This document shows, in pieces, positions 55,352-63,866 of a stretch of 64,000 bases of DNA (positions within the stretch are counted from its first letter, which is position 1; the number at the start of each line of letters is the position of its first letter). Both the position numbers and the translations under genes were made by a program. Source of the DNA: Limoniibacter endophyticus (GTDB lineage Bacteria > Pseudomonadota > Alphaproteobacteria > Rhizobiales > Rhizobiaceae); NCBI RefSeq assembly GCF_014652835.1, contig NZ_BMZO01000003.1, positions 186,001 to 250,000 of the forward strand, given 5' to 3'. A model generated the notes under the pieces. It was not told the origin of the DNA and ran no database searches. It saw only the letters and a list, made by a program, of their open reading frames with translations.

Positions 55352-56806
55352 TTACGCAACAGGGAAGACGGGTAATCTTTCCGCGAGTTGCGTCTTCAGG
55401 ACCTTGCCGGAACTGTTGCGAGGAAGGTCTTCGACCTGAATGAATATCCTCGGCACTTTGTAGGGGGCGAGACGTTCCTTGCACCAAGCCTCAAGCTCGG
55501 CCTGCTCCAGGGGTCTTGTGCCAACGACAAACGCCGCGATCTCCTCTCCCATGAGCCCCGCTTTCCAACCGACCACCGACGCCTCGTTCACATCGTCATG
55601 TTCGCGTAAAATCGTCTCGATGTCCCCGGGATATATGTTGATCCCGCCTCGGAGGATCATGTCCTTGCTGCGACCGCGCAGTGACACGTGACCGGAGGCG
55701 TCTATTTCCGCCAGATCGCCTGGATAAAACCAGCCGTCGCGAAACGCGTCCTCCCCGGCCTCCTCGTCATTGTAATAGCCGGTTGCAACCCCTGGTCCAC
55801 GGTAGCGCAAACGTCCGATCTGCCCGGGTGGAAGCGGTATATGATCGTCACCTACGACTTCTACACTGACGCCGAAGACCGGAATTCCGACCGAATCCGG
55901 CTGTTTTGCCCGCGTCTGACGCGTTCCGAGCGTCACACCGCCACCTTCCGTCGACGCGTAATACTCAACGAAGTTGGGGCAAAGATTGTCGATTGCGACC
56001 CGTTCAGCCGTATCGAGCGGCGCGCCGCTACAGATCAGAAGATCAAGTCTGCCAAATGGCACGAGCGTTTCGCGAGGTAGCTCCAGCAACTTGCGCAACT
56101 GCGTAGGCACGAGAAAGACGCTCGTTGCGTCAACTCGTGCCAGCTCGCGGCAGAGTGCATCCGGTTGGAATGGTGGTGGAAAGAGAACCAGCGTTCCGCC
56201 GGCAAAAAGGACGGACATGGCGAAGGTTCGCCCGCCACCGAAATAGAGGGGGGTGGCAGAAACGTAACGTGCATTGCTGTTGAGCGCGAGATTGATCCAG
56301 TGCGTCCAGAACCGTCGCAGCATCTGATAATGCGTGATTCGCGGACCTTTCGGGCGTCCCGTTGTGCCGGAGGAAAGCGAAAGCAAGAGGGGGATCTCGT
56401 TGCCGGTTCGCAGCACAGGCTCCTCACCATTCTTCGGTAGTTTATCAAGTGCTACCGTTTCAACCGTTCCGAACCTGTCGCTATCTTGCTCGACAAGCAC
56501 GAGTTTTGCCTGGAAGTGATCTGAAACCCGCTGCCGCTCGGCATTTGTCCACCGTACGTCCATGGGAAGAATGACCGCCCCCATATAGGCGAGAGCATAA
56601 AGATTGACGATATGTTCGGTCGTATCGCCGAGACACAAGCCCACCAGATCGCCGGGCCTTATACCTTTGGCATGAAGGCGCCCAGCCTGACTGCGAATAT
56701 GCGTATCGAGTTGCGCATATGTCAGGACCCTGCTGCCCTCAATGATGGCGATATGGTCAGGACGTGCCTTGGCATTGATCGTGATGGCTTCGGCAAGGTT
56801 CATCAT
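55352..56806 (-). CDS. AMP-dependent acyl-CoA synthetase/ligase
   Basis: A protein of 484 residues with the adenylate-forming motifs: SLSSGTTGRPKGP near 149, YYASTEGGGVT near 287, GWFYPGDLAEIDASGHVSLRG near 355-375 and the C-terminal lysine in NSSGKVLKTQL. It activates a carboxylic acid to the CoA thioester. It overlaps the amidohydrolase gene by 4 bases (ATGA), so the two are translationally coupled. The acid is unknown, but short to medium length or aromatic is plausible. Confidence 0.9.
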   Translation of the reverse strand: MMNLAEAITINAKARPDHIAIIEGSRVLTYAQLDTHIRSQAGRLHAKGIRPGDLVGLCLGDTTEHIVNLYALAYMGAVILPMDVRWTNAERQRVSDHFQAKLVLVEQDSDRFGTVETVALDKLPKNGEEPVLRTGNEIPLLLSLSSGTTGRPKGPRITHYQMLRRFWTHWINLALNSNARYVSATPLYFGGGRTFAMSVLFAGGTLVLFPPPFQPDALCRELARVDATSVFLVPTQLRKLLELPRETLVPFGRLDLLICSGAPLDTAERVAIDNLCPNFVEYYASTEGGGVTLGTRQTRAKQPDSVGIPVFGVSVEVVGDDHIPLPPGQIGRLRYRGPGVATGYYNDEEAGEDAFRDGWFYPGDLAEIDASGHVSLRGRSKDMILRGGINIYPGDIETILREHDDVNEASVVGWKAGLMGEEIAAFVVGTRPLEQAELEAWCKERLAPYKVPRIFIQVEDLPRNSSGKVLKTQLAERLPVFPVA

Positions 56807-57660
56807 TTATCGAGGCCGTATATACGAAGCACGTTGCCGCGCAGAAATTTCTGCTTCGGAACGGGTCGCAGGTCAAGTTCGTCGATCTGCTGGATGGTCT
56901 TCTCGAAATCGAGCACAGGAAAATCCGTGCCGAAAATGACTTTGTCCTGTCCGTAGGTGTTTATGTAATGAACAAAGGATTGGGGCCAATAGCGAGGTGC
57001 ATGTGCATCCGAGCCGATGAAGACGTTTTCATGCTTCCAGGCCATGGCGATCATCTCTTCCGCCCATGGAATGCCGACATGAATACCGATCAGCTTCAGC
57101 TCCGGAAAGTCGCAGGCCACGCTGTCGAGCGTTATCGGACGGCCGACGCTACGGCGCGGAAAAGTTCTGTCGTAGACAAGCGACTGACCCACCTGAAGCT
57201 GAATTGGAACGTCCAGCTCCACGCATTTGGCATAGAAGGGATAGTTGCGAGCGTGATCGGGTGCTAACTCGAACCAGTGCGGATAAAGATGCGCGCCGAT
57301 AAAGCCGTACTCGCGTACGGCCTTTTCCAGTTCGCGAACCCCATGCATACCCTCCGTCGGATCCACTCCGGCGAGGCCCAGAAAGCGATCTGGATATTTT
57401 TGCACGGCATCGACCACCATTTTGTAAGGGACATGGTAGCACTTGCGATGATCGGCAGGGCCGACCTTGGCGGCGATCAGCATGGATTTCTCTATGCCAG
57501 CCTTGTCCATTCGCGTGATCATCTCCTCCAGAGATATACCCTCGAAAGTCTCGCGATCGACCTTGACCTTACCTGTATAGAAGTCGGTCCGGTCGGGGCG
57601 GCCTGCCAGGGCTTCCTCTGTCCAGATGTTGACCACTGCGTCGATTATGCCGCGTGTCAT
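56803..57660 (-). CDS. Amidohydrolase-2 family protein (ACMSD-like, no N-terminal HxH)
   Basis: A TIM-barrel protein of 285 residues of the amidohydrolase-2 (PF04909) type. The usual N-terminal HxH metal motif reads DAVVNIW instead. Other family blocks remain: GAHLYPHW, LIGIHVGIPW and the C-terminal FGTDFPVLDF. Relatives are decarboxylases or hydrolases of cyclic acids (ACMSD, resorcylate and 5-carboxyvanillate types). It is the first gene of the minus-strand operon: amidohydrolase, synthetase, ADC-like, importer B. A candidate operator lies 22 bases upstream. Confidence 0.85.
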   Translation of the reverse strand: MTRGIIDAVVNIWTEEALAGRPDRTDFYTGKVKVDRETFEGISLEEMITRMDKAGIEKSMLIAAKVGPADHRKCYHVPYKMVVDAVQKYPDRFLGLAGVDPTEGMHGVRELEKAVREYGFIGAHLYPHWFELAPDHARNYPFYAKCVELDVPIQLQVGQSLVYDRTFPRRSVGRPITLDSVACDFPELKLIGIHVGIPWAEEMIAMAWKHENVFIGSDAHAPRYWPQSFVHYINTYGQDKVIFGTDFPVLDFEKTIQQIDELDLRPVPKQKFLRGNVLRIYGLDK

Positions 57661-57681
57661 GCGATGTTCACCCCAGTGTTA

Positions 57682-57699
57682 CTATTGGTATAACAATAG
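57682..57699. promoter_or_regulatory. Candidate operator C, near-perfect 18-bp palindrome
   Basis: CTATTGGTATAACAATAG has 6-bp arms CTATTG/CAATAG around a 6-base centre; only the pair at bases 7 and 12 fails. It lies 22-39 bases upstream of the amidohydrolase ATG, where a repressor would block transcription of the operon. The reverse strand core TATTGTTATA recurs at 46997-47014. Inferred as the best operator of the region. Confidence 0.55.
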
Positions 57700-58003
57700 A
57701 CACGCTTGGTGCGACGTGACAAGGCCGTGTTTCAGTCGCGGAAATTCTTGAATATCGAGCGGGTCAATAGCTGAGGCACCTTGCCAAAATGCCCAGGCTT
57801 TTCCCGTCAAGATGGGGCTAACGCGCAATTGTCCGGCTCGACATTATCGCCGTCCAGTCGTATGAACGGCGCCTTGTGACGCTTTCGCGTTAGAAAGCTG
57901 TAAACGGGAAATTTCATTTCATCGATACCCGATATATGGAATGATTTTCCTTCAATCCCCGGTTAGCGACTCTATTGTAGCGGCGATTTCTCTGGTTCCG
58001 AAA
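57700..58003. other. Intergenic region before metN
   Basis: About 300 bases without a convincing gene separate the accessory operon and the divergent metNIQ operon. I looked for SAM-I and SAM-II riboswitch signatures before metN and recognised none. Promoters for both operons must lie here; none was clear enough to place. Confidence 0.45.
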
Positions 58004-59029
58004 ATGATTTCTCTCAGGCAAGTTTCAAAAACGTTTGGTGAAGGCGATGCCCAAGTGCTGGCTGTCGATAATGTCAGCCTCGATGTCGAGGCAGGGACTA
58101 TCTGCGGCATCATCGGCTATAGCGGTGCAGGCAAAAGCACGTTGATCCGCCTGTTCAACGGTTTGGAAAAACCGAGTGGCGGCACGATCACCGTCGCCGG
58201 TACCAGTATTGGCGATGCCAGCGAGGCGACTTTGCGTCGTGTGCGCCCCAAGCTCGGCATGATTTTCCAGCATTTCAATCTGCTCTGGTCACGGACGGTG
58301 GCGCAGAATATCGCTTTTCCGTTGGAGATCGCCGGCAAGGACAAGGTCGAAATCAATGCGCGCGTGAAGGAGCTTGTGGCGCTCGTTGGTCTCGAAGGGC
58401 GTGAGAATGCTTGGCCCTCACAGCTTTCCGGCGGTCAGAAGCAACGCGTTGGCATTGCGCGCGCGCTGGCGAACGACCCGCACGTGCTTTTGTGCGACGA
58501 GGCAACCTCCGCGCTCGATCCGCAGACGACAGATTCCATTCTCGACCTTCTGCTTGATATAAACAGGAAACTCAACCTGACCATCGTGCTGATCACGCAC
58601 GAAATGCATGTCGTTCGCCACATCTGCAGCCGCGTCGCGGTGATGGAAGCGGGGCGGGTCGTCGAGGAAGGTCCCGTGCTGGAAGTCTTTTCGCGCCCCA
58701 AGCAGGAAATCACCCGCCGTTTCGTGCGTCAGATCGAGCGCGCCGACGAGGCAATCCCTGCTTTCGAACCGCCAATATACGCGACCGGAGAGGGCGCATT
58801 CGTGCGCCTCGTCTATGATGGACGCCGTGCGCAGGAGCCGGTGCTGGCGCAGGCAATTCAGAAATTCGCGCTCGGCATCAATGTCGTGCATGGCCAGCTG
58901 AACAAGACGCGCGACGGCTCGTTCGGCGAACTCTATGTGCATATTCCGGCGCAAGGCGAGGCGCTCGAAGCGGTTCTTTCCTTCGTTCGCGATGCAGGCG
59001 TGGACGCGCAGATCGTGAGTAAGTCATGA
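58004..59029 (+). CDS. metN: Methionine ABC transporter ATPase MetN
   Basis: An ATPase of 341 residues: Walker A GYSGAGKST (MetN has this Tyr), Q-loop GMIFQHFNLLWSRTVAQN, signature LSGGQKQRVGIARAL, Walker B LLCDEATSALDP. The C-terminal 90 residues are the NIL/ACT-like regulatory domain, which senses methionine. The start is ATG 58004; an upstream ATG at 57941 gives an unusual leader. It is the first gene of metN-metI-metQ; its stop overlaps the metI start. Confidence 0.94.
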   Translation: MISLRQVSKTFGEGDAQVLAVDNVSLDVEAGTICGIIGYSGAGKSTLIRLFNGLEKPSGGTITVAGTSIGDASEATLRRVRPKLGMIFQHFNLLWSRTVAQNIAFPLEIAGKDKVEINARVKELVALVGLEGRENAWPSQLSGGQKQRVGIARALANDPHVLLCDEATSALDPQTTDSILDLLLDINRKLNLTIVLITHEMHVVRHICSRVAVMEAGRVVEEGPVLEVFSRPKQEITRRFVRQIERADEAIPAFEPPIYATGEGAFVRLVYDGRRAQEPVLAQAIQKFALGINVVHGQLNKTRDGSFGELYVHIPAQGEALEAVLSFVRDAGVDAQIVSKS

Positions 59030-59703
59030 TCGAGACCGTCGCTTCCTTCTTCCCTTATGTGAAAATCCCGCAGCTTACCAAGGCTTTGTGGGATACGCTC
59101 TACATGACCGCGTGGTCCGGGGTTGCAACTTTTGTGCTCGGCCTGCTGCTTGGTTGCTTGCTCTTCCTGACTTCGCCGAGGCAATTACTTGCCAGTCGCA
59201 CTGCCTATTTCGTGCTGTCGATCGTTACGAATATCTTCCGGTCGATCCCATTTCTGATTCTGCTCGTGCTGCTTATTCCCTTCACGCGTTTCGTCGTCGG
59301 CACAATGCTCGGGCCGAATGCAGCACTTCCGGCACTCATCATCGGTGCGGCTCCTTTCTATGCGCGTCTGGTCGAGCTCGCGTTTCGCGAGGTGGACAAG
59401 GGTGTGATCGAGGCGACGCGGGCCATGGGCGGGGGCGCGCTTACCGTTATCTGGCGCGTACTGATCCCGGAATCCGCCCCGGCGCTGGTCTCAGGTATCA
59501 CCGTGACGCTGATTGCCCTGGTCGGTTATACTGCGATGGCAGGTGCGATAGGTGCAGGCGGCCTCGGCAATCTCGCCTATCTCGAAGGCTTCCAGCGCAA
59601 TCATCCCGACGTGACTTTGGTCGCAACGGTAACCATTCTCCTGATCGTGTTCGTCATTCAATTCGTCGGCGACACGCTCGTACGCAAACTCGACAAGCGG
59701 TGA
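59026..59703 (+). CDS. metI: Methionine ABC transporter permease MetI
   Basis: A permease of 225 residues with five hydrophobic segments and the loop EATRAMGGGALTVIWRVLIPES near 135, the coupling region of MetI. It overlaps metN by 4 bases and lies 47 bases before metQ. Confidence 0.94.
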   Translation: MIETVASFFPYVKIPQLTKALWDTLYMTAWSGVATFVLGLLLGCLLFLTSPRQLLASRTAYFVLSIVTNIFRSIPFLILLVLLIPFTRFVVGTMLGPNAALPALIIGAAPFYARLVELAFREVDKGVIEATRAMGGGALTVIWRVLIPESAPALVSGITVTLIALVGYTAMAGAIGAGGLGNLAYLEGFQRNHPDVTLVATVTILLIVFVIQFVGDTLVRKLDKR

Positions 59704-59750
59704 CGGGAGACACGCCGCATTGTCGTTCCTAATAAAATGAGGATTGAGCC

Positions 59751-60548
59751 ATGTTGAAAAAAATCGCCCTTGCAGCTCTACTATCCGCGAGCGCGCTTGC
59801 TGCCCACGCCGCCGAACTCAAGATTGGCGCGTCGAACGTGCCGCACGCCGAGATACTCGAAGAAGCTGCGCCGCTTCTCAAGGAGAAGGGCGTCGATCTG
59901 ACAATCATTCCGTTCCAGGACTACATCCTGCCGAACACGGCTCTAGCCAATGAGGAAATCGATGCCAATTATTTCCAGCACATCCCTTACCTGAACGAAG
60001 TCCTAAGCCAGAATCCGAGCTATAAGTTCGTCAATGCCGGTGCGATCCACATAGAGCCGATCGGCATTTATTCCAAGGGCGTCAAGAGCTTGAAGGATCT
60101 GCCGGATGGCGCGAAGATTGTCATTCGTGATGCCGTCGCCGATCAGGGCCGCATTCTGTCGATTTTCGAGCGGGAAGGCGTTCTGAAGCTCAAGGATGGT
60201 GTCGAAAAGACTTCCGCCACCATTGACGATATCGTGGAGAATCCGAAGAATATCGACTTCTCGACCCAGATCGAAGCTGCCCTTCTGCCGCAGGCCTACC
60301 AGAATGAGGAAGGCGATGCCGTCGTCATCAATGCTAATTATGCGCTGGGGGCTGGCATTGATCCGGTAAATGAGCCGATCGCTGTCGAAAGCGGTGAGAA
60401 CAATCCATATGCCAATATTATTACGGTACGTGAAGGCGACGAGAACAAGCCGGAAATCAAGGAACTGATTGCAGTCCTGCATTCCAAGCAGATCCAGGAC
60501 TGGATCAAGGAAAAGTACAAGGGGGCTGTCCTTCCCGTCAGCGAATAA
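59751..60548 (+). CDS. metQ: Methionine-binding protein MetQ
   Basis: An NlpA/MetQ-type binding protein of 265 residues. The signal ends at about AHA/AE (residues 1-20); there is no lipobox Cys, so it is probably soluble in the periplasm. The mature part has GASNVPHAEILEEAAPLLKEKG and DANYFQHIPYLN, conserved ligand-contact blocks. It delivers methionine to MetNI. A strong terminator follows at 60566-60611. Confidence 0.94.
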   Translation: MLKKIALAALLSASALAAHAAELKIGASNVPHAEILEEAAPLLKEKGVDLTIIPFQDYILPNTALANEEIDANYFQHIPYLNEVLSQNPSYKFVNAGAIHIEPIGIYSKGVKSLKDLPDGAKIVIRDAVADQGRILSIFEREGVLKLKDGVEKTSATIDDIVENPKNIDFSTQIEAALLPQAYQNEEGDAVVINANYALGAGIDPVNEPIAVESGENNPYANIITVREGDENKPEIKELIAVLHSKQIQDWIKEKYKGAVLPVSE

Positions 60549-60565
60549 GCCTTGCTCCCGACGTG

Positions 60566-60611
60566 AAAAAGCCCCCGCAGCAGCATAGTGCTTGCGGGGG
60601 TTTTCTTTTTG
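60566..60611. terminator. Bidirectional terminator between metQ and the beta-barrel gene
   Basis: CCCCCGCA (60572-60579) pairs with TGCGGGGG (60593-60600), followed by TTTTCTTTTT on the plus strand. On the minus strand the stem is followed by CTTTTTC, so it can also stop the convergent gene at 60622. Confidence 0.88.
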
Positions 60612-60621
60612 CGTGCTGCCT

Positions 60622-61467
60622 TTACGGCTGGAGGATTGGCGCGCTCGACCAGATGGGACCGTTGCGCTCTTCTTCCTTCAGGCTGTCGGAGCCGAAGTGG
60701 AAGCGAAGCCCAGCCAAAATGCTCTGGCTGTCCGTCGATCCGGGGCTTGCCCCTCCGCTCTTCGGTTCGAGCCAATCCTTGCGGTAGCCGCCATAGACCG
60801 AGACAGGGAGGCCGTCGGGACGGTAGTTGAGGAGAGCCTTGGCGCTGGCGTGATCAATATCGCCAATATCGGTCGAAAGGCGGTTTACCGTGCCTTCCGC
60901 ATCGATGCGGATATTGTCGGCCAGGAAGTAGCGTATGCCGAGGCGACCCATCAGGTGATCGGCATCGAGGCCGAGGAGATCGGTCTTGCCGTAGCCGCCC
61001 TGTGCGTAGAAGGTTGCCGCGTCGCTAAACCACGCAACTTCAAGACCAGCCATGCGCGTTTCAAGAAGATCGGCGGAGCCGAGTGCATCCAGATCGGTCT
61101 TGGCGCCATGTATAAAGGCCCCGACTGCAAAGACTTCCTCCGGTCGATAATAGCCGTGCAACGTCCCGTAATAGGACGAGCCGTCGCCGATAAAATCGAA
61201 ATCGTGCTTGCCGTAGCCGAGGTCGCCCTGGATGTTGAGGCCACCGCTCACCCTGGCGTTGACGCTACCTCGGATCGACCAGTTCCGCGAATCGAGAAGG
61301 TCATTCTCAGACTTGGCCAAGGCTCCCTCGACGTTACCCGTCATGCCACTGAGGCCGCCATTCGTTTCCGGGTAGAAGATCGGCCGATCATAATCGGCCG
61401 CGTGTGCACTGCCGCCGATGGCCGCGGCGGTAATACCTGCGGCCAGAATGCCCTTGACGAATATCAT
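60622..61467 (-). CDS. Probable outer-membrane beta-barrel protein
   Basis: A protein of 281 residues. A signal peptide with cleavage near AHA/AD is at residues 1-24. The rest shows alternating short amphipathic strands ending in aromatic residues (for example LNIQGDLGYGKHDFDF and FYAQGGYGKTDLLG), as in outer-membrane barrels; the C-terminal third repeats the pattern. The family is not recognised with certainty. It is convergent with metQ and upstream of the three-hairpin RNA on the other strand. Confidence 0.65.
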   Translation of the reverse strand: MIFVKGILAAGITAAAIGGSAHAADYDRPIFYPETNGGLSGMTGNVEGALAKSENDLLDSRNWSIRGSVNARVSGGLNIQGDLGYGKHDFDFIGDGSSYYGTLHGYYRPEEVFAVGAFIHGAKTDLDALGSADLLETRMAGLEVAWFSDAATFYAQGGYGKTDLLGLDADHLMGRLGIRYFLADNIRIDAEGTVNRLSTDIGDIDHASAKALLNYRPDGLPVSVYGGYRKDWLEPKSGGASPGSTDSQSILAGLRFHFGSDSLKEEERNGPIWSSAPILQP

Positions 61468-61730
61468 GCCCACGCGCCCCACGTGAATTAACCATGATTC
61501 TTATGTAGCAAGCGCTGGTTAACCATGTGTTTCTACCAATACGGGAAAGATATTTCCTCCATCAGCGGATAAATCTTAATCGTCATTTTATGGTCACGGA
61601 CGCCGGGTAAAGTCATCAAGGTCTTCGCATGTCCGTGAAGGGCAATTGGCCGCCATAAGCTCTGACGATTTTGCATAGCAAATAGGCATAAACGTTGGTT
61701 GCCATCATGTTAGGCATTGCGTAGATTGTA

Positions 61731-61848
61731 AGTGTTGGTGATCGACCTCCTCCCCGAGATCCAACACTCAGATACGATGTATCCTCCTCCCACATCGTAT
61801 CTTCAGATCAAGCCCGCCGGATCTCCTCCCCCGGCGGGCTTTTTCTTT
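61731..61848 (+). ncRNA. Three-hairpin small RNA with anti-Shine-Dalgarno loops (cuckoo/alpha-r14-like)
   Basis: Three stem-loops follow each other. Hairpin 1: AGTGTTGG (61731-61738) with CCAACACT (61761-61768), loop containing CCTCCTCCCC (61746-61755). Hairpin 2: a perfect 11-bp stem AGATACGATGT/ACATCGTATCT (61770-61780 with 61792-61802), loop containing CCTCCTCCC (61783-61791). Hairpin 3: a perfect 10-bp stem AGCCCGCCGG/CCGGCGGGCT (61811-61820 with 61831-61840), loop containing CTCCTCCC, followed by TTTTCTTT as terminator. Exposed CCUCCUCCC loops are the hallmark of the cuckoo RNA family described in Rhizobiales. The start is inferred. Confidence 0.75.
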
Positions 61849-61901
61849 CCGTTGACCGTAAGAAGGCACCGCTCTCAGTGCCTCCTCCATAAAAATTCAT
61901 T

Positions 61902-62360
61902 TCATTGACAGACGTCGATCCATTCGGCGCTGATGAGATCGGCCATGCGCTGGGTTTCGATGCGTACGGCTGAATTGGTCGAACCGGCTGCGGGCACGAC
62001 TTCTGCATAGCTCTGCAGTGATTTATCGCAATAGACCGGCAAGGGGCCGGGCAGGCCGAAGGGGCAGACGCCGCCGACTGGGTGGCTGGTGACTGCCACG
62101 ACCTGCGCGGCATCGAGCATACGCACCTTGGTGCCGAAACGGTCCTTGAACTTGCGATTGTCGATGCGCGCCGTTCCGGCCGCCACGATTAATATGGGTT
62201 CCTCACCGACGCGGACCGCGATGGATTTGGCGATCTGGCCGGGTTCGACGCCGAAGGCCTCGGCAGCCAGCGCGACGGTTGCCGAGCTGCCGGGCGTTTC
62301 AAGGATTTCGATGTCGGGTGCATGTGCCGCGAAGAAGGCACGAACGGATTCTATGCTCAT
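61902..62360 (-). CDS. YbaK/EbsC-type aminoacyl-tRNA deacylase
   Basis: A protein of 152 residues in the YbaK fold: IAKSIAVRVGE (catalytic Lys region) near 45, FGTKVRMLDAAQV near 78, and GGVCPFGLPGPLPVYCD near 96. Family members hydrolyse mischarged tRNAs such as Cys-tRNA(Pro). The exact type is not decided here. It follows the three-hairpin RNA on the opposite strand. Confidence 0.87.
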   Translation of the reverse strand: MSIESVRAFFAAHAPDIEILETPGSSATVALAAEAFGVEPGQIAKSIAVRVGEEPILIVAAGTARIDNRKFKDRFGTKVRMLDAAQVVAVTSHPVGGVCPFGLPGPLPVYCDKSLQSYAEVVPAAGSTNSAVRIETQRMADLISAEWIDVCQ

Positions 62361-62406
62361 GCCGGATATTTAGAACATGGAACGGGCAAAAGAAAAGCCC
62401 TTCGCC

Positions 62407-63207
62407 TCAGCCCCACCAGCGGTGGAAATGATGCACCGGACCGCTACCCTTGCCTATCGCCAGGTCGCGCCCGGCATCCAGTGCCTCGGTTAGAAAGCCC
62501 TTTGCGTCGGCAATCGCCTTCTCGAGCGGCGAACCTTTTGCAAGTTCTGCCGTGATGGCTGCGGCAAGCGTACATCCCGTGCCGTGATCGTTCTGCGTAT
62601 CGATCCGTGGGGCGGGGAAACGAAAGGCAGGTGAACACGCGCGCACCAGGAGATCGACGCTTTCCGCCGTGGTACCATGACCACCTTTCACAAGTACGGC
62701 CTCTGCGCCCATGGCCAGGATAGCGCGGCCTTGCTCTTCCATCGCTGCTTCCGTTTGCGCAATGTCGCTGGCGGTGATCAGCGCTGCCTCATGCAGATTG
62801 GGCGTGACAAGCTTTGCGCGCGGGATAAGCAGATTTATTAGCGCGGCCATGGCCTCTTCTGCGAGCAGACGGTCGCCGGAGGTCGCAACCATGACGGGGT
62901 CGACGATGGCGTTACGCGCATGTGCATCGAGGCGATCGGCGATCGCTTCGATCGTCGCCGTGACGGAAACCATGCCGATCTTGATTGCATCGGCACCTAT
63001 ATCGGAAAGCACCGCATCGATCTGGCTGGCAACCATGGCTGGTGAAATATTCTCAATGGCCTGAACGCCCAGCGTGTTTTGCGCAGTAATCGCGGTGATC
63101 GCGCTGGTGCCGAAGACACCAAGCGCGGAGAACGTCTTCAAGTCGGCCTGGATCCCGGCACCGCCGCCACTATCCGAACCTGCAATCGTGAGCGCCTTGG
63201 CCGTCAT
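62407..63207 (-). CDS. thiD: Hydroxymethylpyrimidine kinase / HMP-P kinase
   Basis: A kinase of 266 residues: [20 protein letters not shown] near 7, NLHEAALI near 152, and the C-terminal [20 protein letters not shown] with the catalytic Asp/Gly motif. It phosphorylates HMP and HMP-P for thiamine synthesis. It overlaps thiE by 4 bases and is the last gene of thiM-thiE-thiD. Confidence 0.95.
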   Translation of the reverse strand: MTAKALTIAGSDSGGGAGIQADLKTFSALGVFGTSAITAITAQNTLGVQAIENISPAMVASQIDAVLSDIGADAIKIGMVSVTATIEAIADRLDAHARNAIVDPVMVATSGDRLLAEEAMAALINLLIPRAKLVTPNLHEAALITASDIAQTEAAMEEQGRAILAMGAEAVLVKGGHGTTAESVDLLVRACSPAFRFPAPRIDTQNDHGTGCTLAAAITAELAKGSPLEKAIADAKGFLTEALDAGRDLAIGKGSGPVHHFHRWWG

Positions 63208-63866
63208 GATGCGCGCTCCGAGAGGGCGCGATCCACTGCATGCCTTAAATCGCGGGCTGCCTTTGCCGGATCCTGTGCGCGAAAGATCGCCGAGATGACG
63301 GCGATCCCGTCCGCTCCCGCAGCAATCACCTCCGGAACGTTGGAGAGATCGATACCCGCAATGGCCCCGACGGGCATATCGGGACGCGATGCCTTGATCT
63401 GGGCGATTATCTTGCGCAACCCCTCCGTACCGATCGGCTTGTCGGGATTTTCCTTCGAAGCCGTGGCGAAAACACCACCCGCGCAGGCATAATCAATGGG
63501 GCTGGAGCGCGCTGCTTGTCCATCCGCCTCGTTCTTCACGGTAAGGCCGATGATTCTGTCCGGACCAAGCAGGGCGCGTGCATCTGCGGGTGTCATGTCC
63601 TCCTGTCCGATGTGGACGCCATCGGCTTCTGCCGCCAGCGCGACATCGACGCGATCATTGATGAGAAGCGGGACGCCCGTGCCGGCGAGCGCTGCACGGA
63701 TTTCCCGGGCGCGCTCGATCATCGCGCGCGTGTCGCTGTTCTTGTCGCGATATTGCAGGATGGTGACGCCGTTGTCGGCCGCAAGCCGGGCAAGTACGGG
63801 CAGATTTTCACCGCCTAGATTGTCGACATCGACGATACCGTTGAGACGATAGTCCACCTTAGCCAT
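63204..63866 (-). CDS. thiE: Thiamine-phosphate synthase
   Basis: A protein of 220 residues: QYRDKNSDT near 35, [24 protein letters not shown] near 70, and phosphate-binding [11 protein letters not shown] and GADGIAVIS. It couples HMP-PP and HET-P to thiamine phosphate. The start at 63866 lies within the thiM stop (8-base overlap); ATG 63884 is an alternative. Confidence 0.94.
   Translation of the reverse strand: MAKVDYRLNGIVDVDNLGGENLPVLARLAADNGVTILQYRDKNSDTRAMIERAREIRAALAGTGVPLLINDRVDVALAAEADGVHIGQEDMTPADARALLGPDRIIGLTVKNEADGQAARSSPIDYACAGGVFATASKENPDKPIGTEGLRKIIAQIKASRPDMPVGAIAGIDLSNVPEVIAAGADGIAVISAIFRAQDPAKAARDLRHAVDRALSERAS

Noticed and set aside
42096-57700. Genomic island with integrase and flanking attachment repeats
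   Set aside because: No integrase, transposase or direct repeat of the tRNA 3' end was found, so the module is only called accessory by gene content.
57700-58003. SAM riboswitch upstream of metN
   Set aside because: No SAM-I or SAM-II conserved core or pseudoknot pattern could be recognised by eye; the region was left as a plain intergenic stretch.
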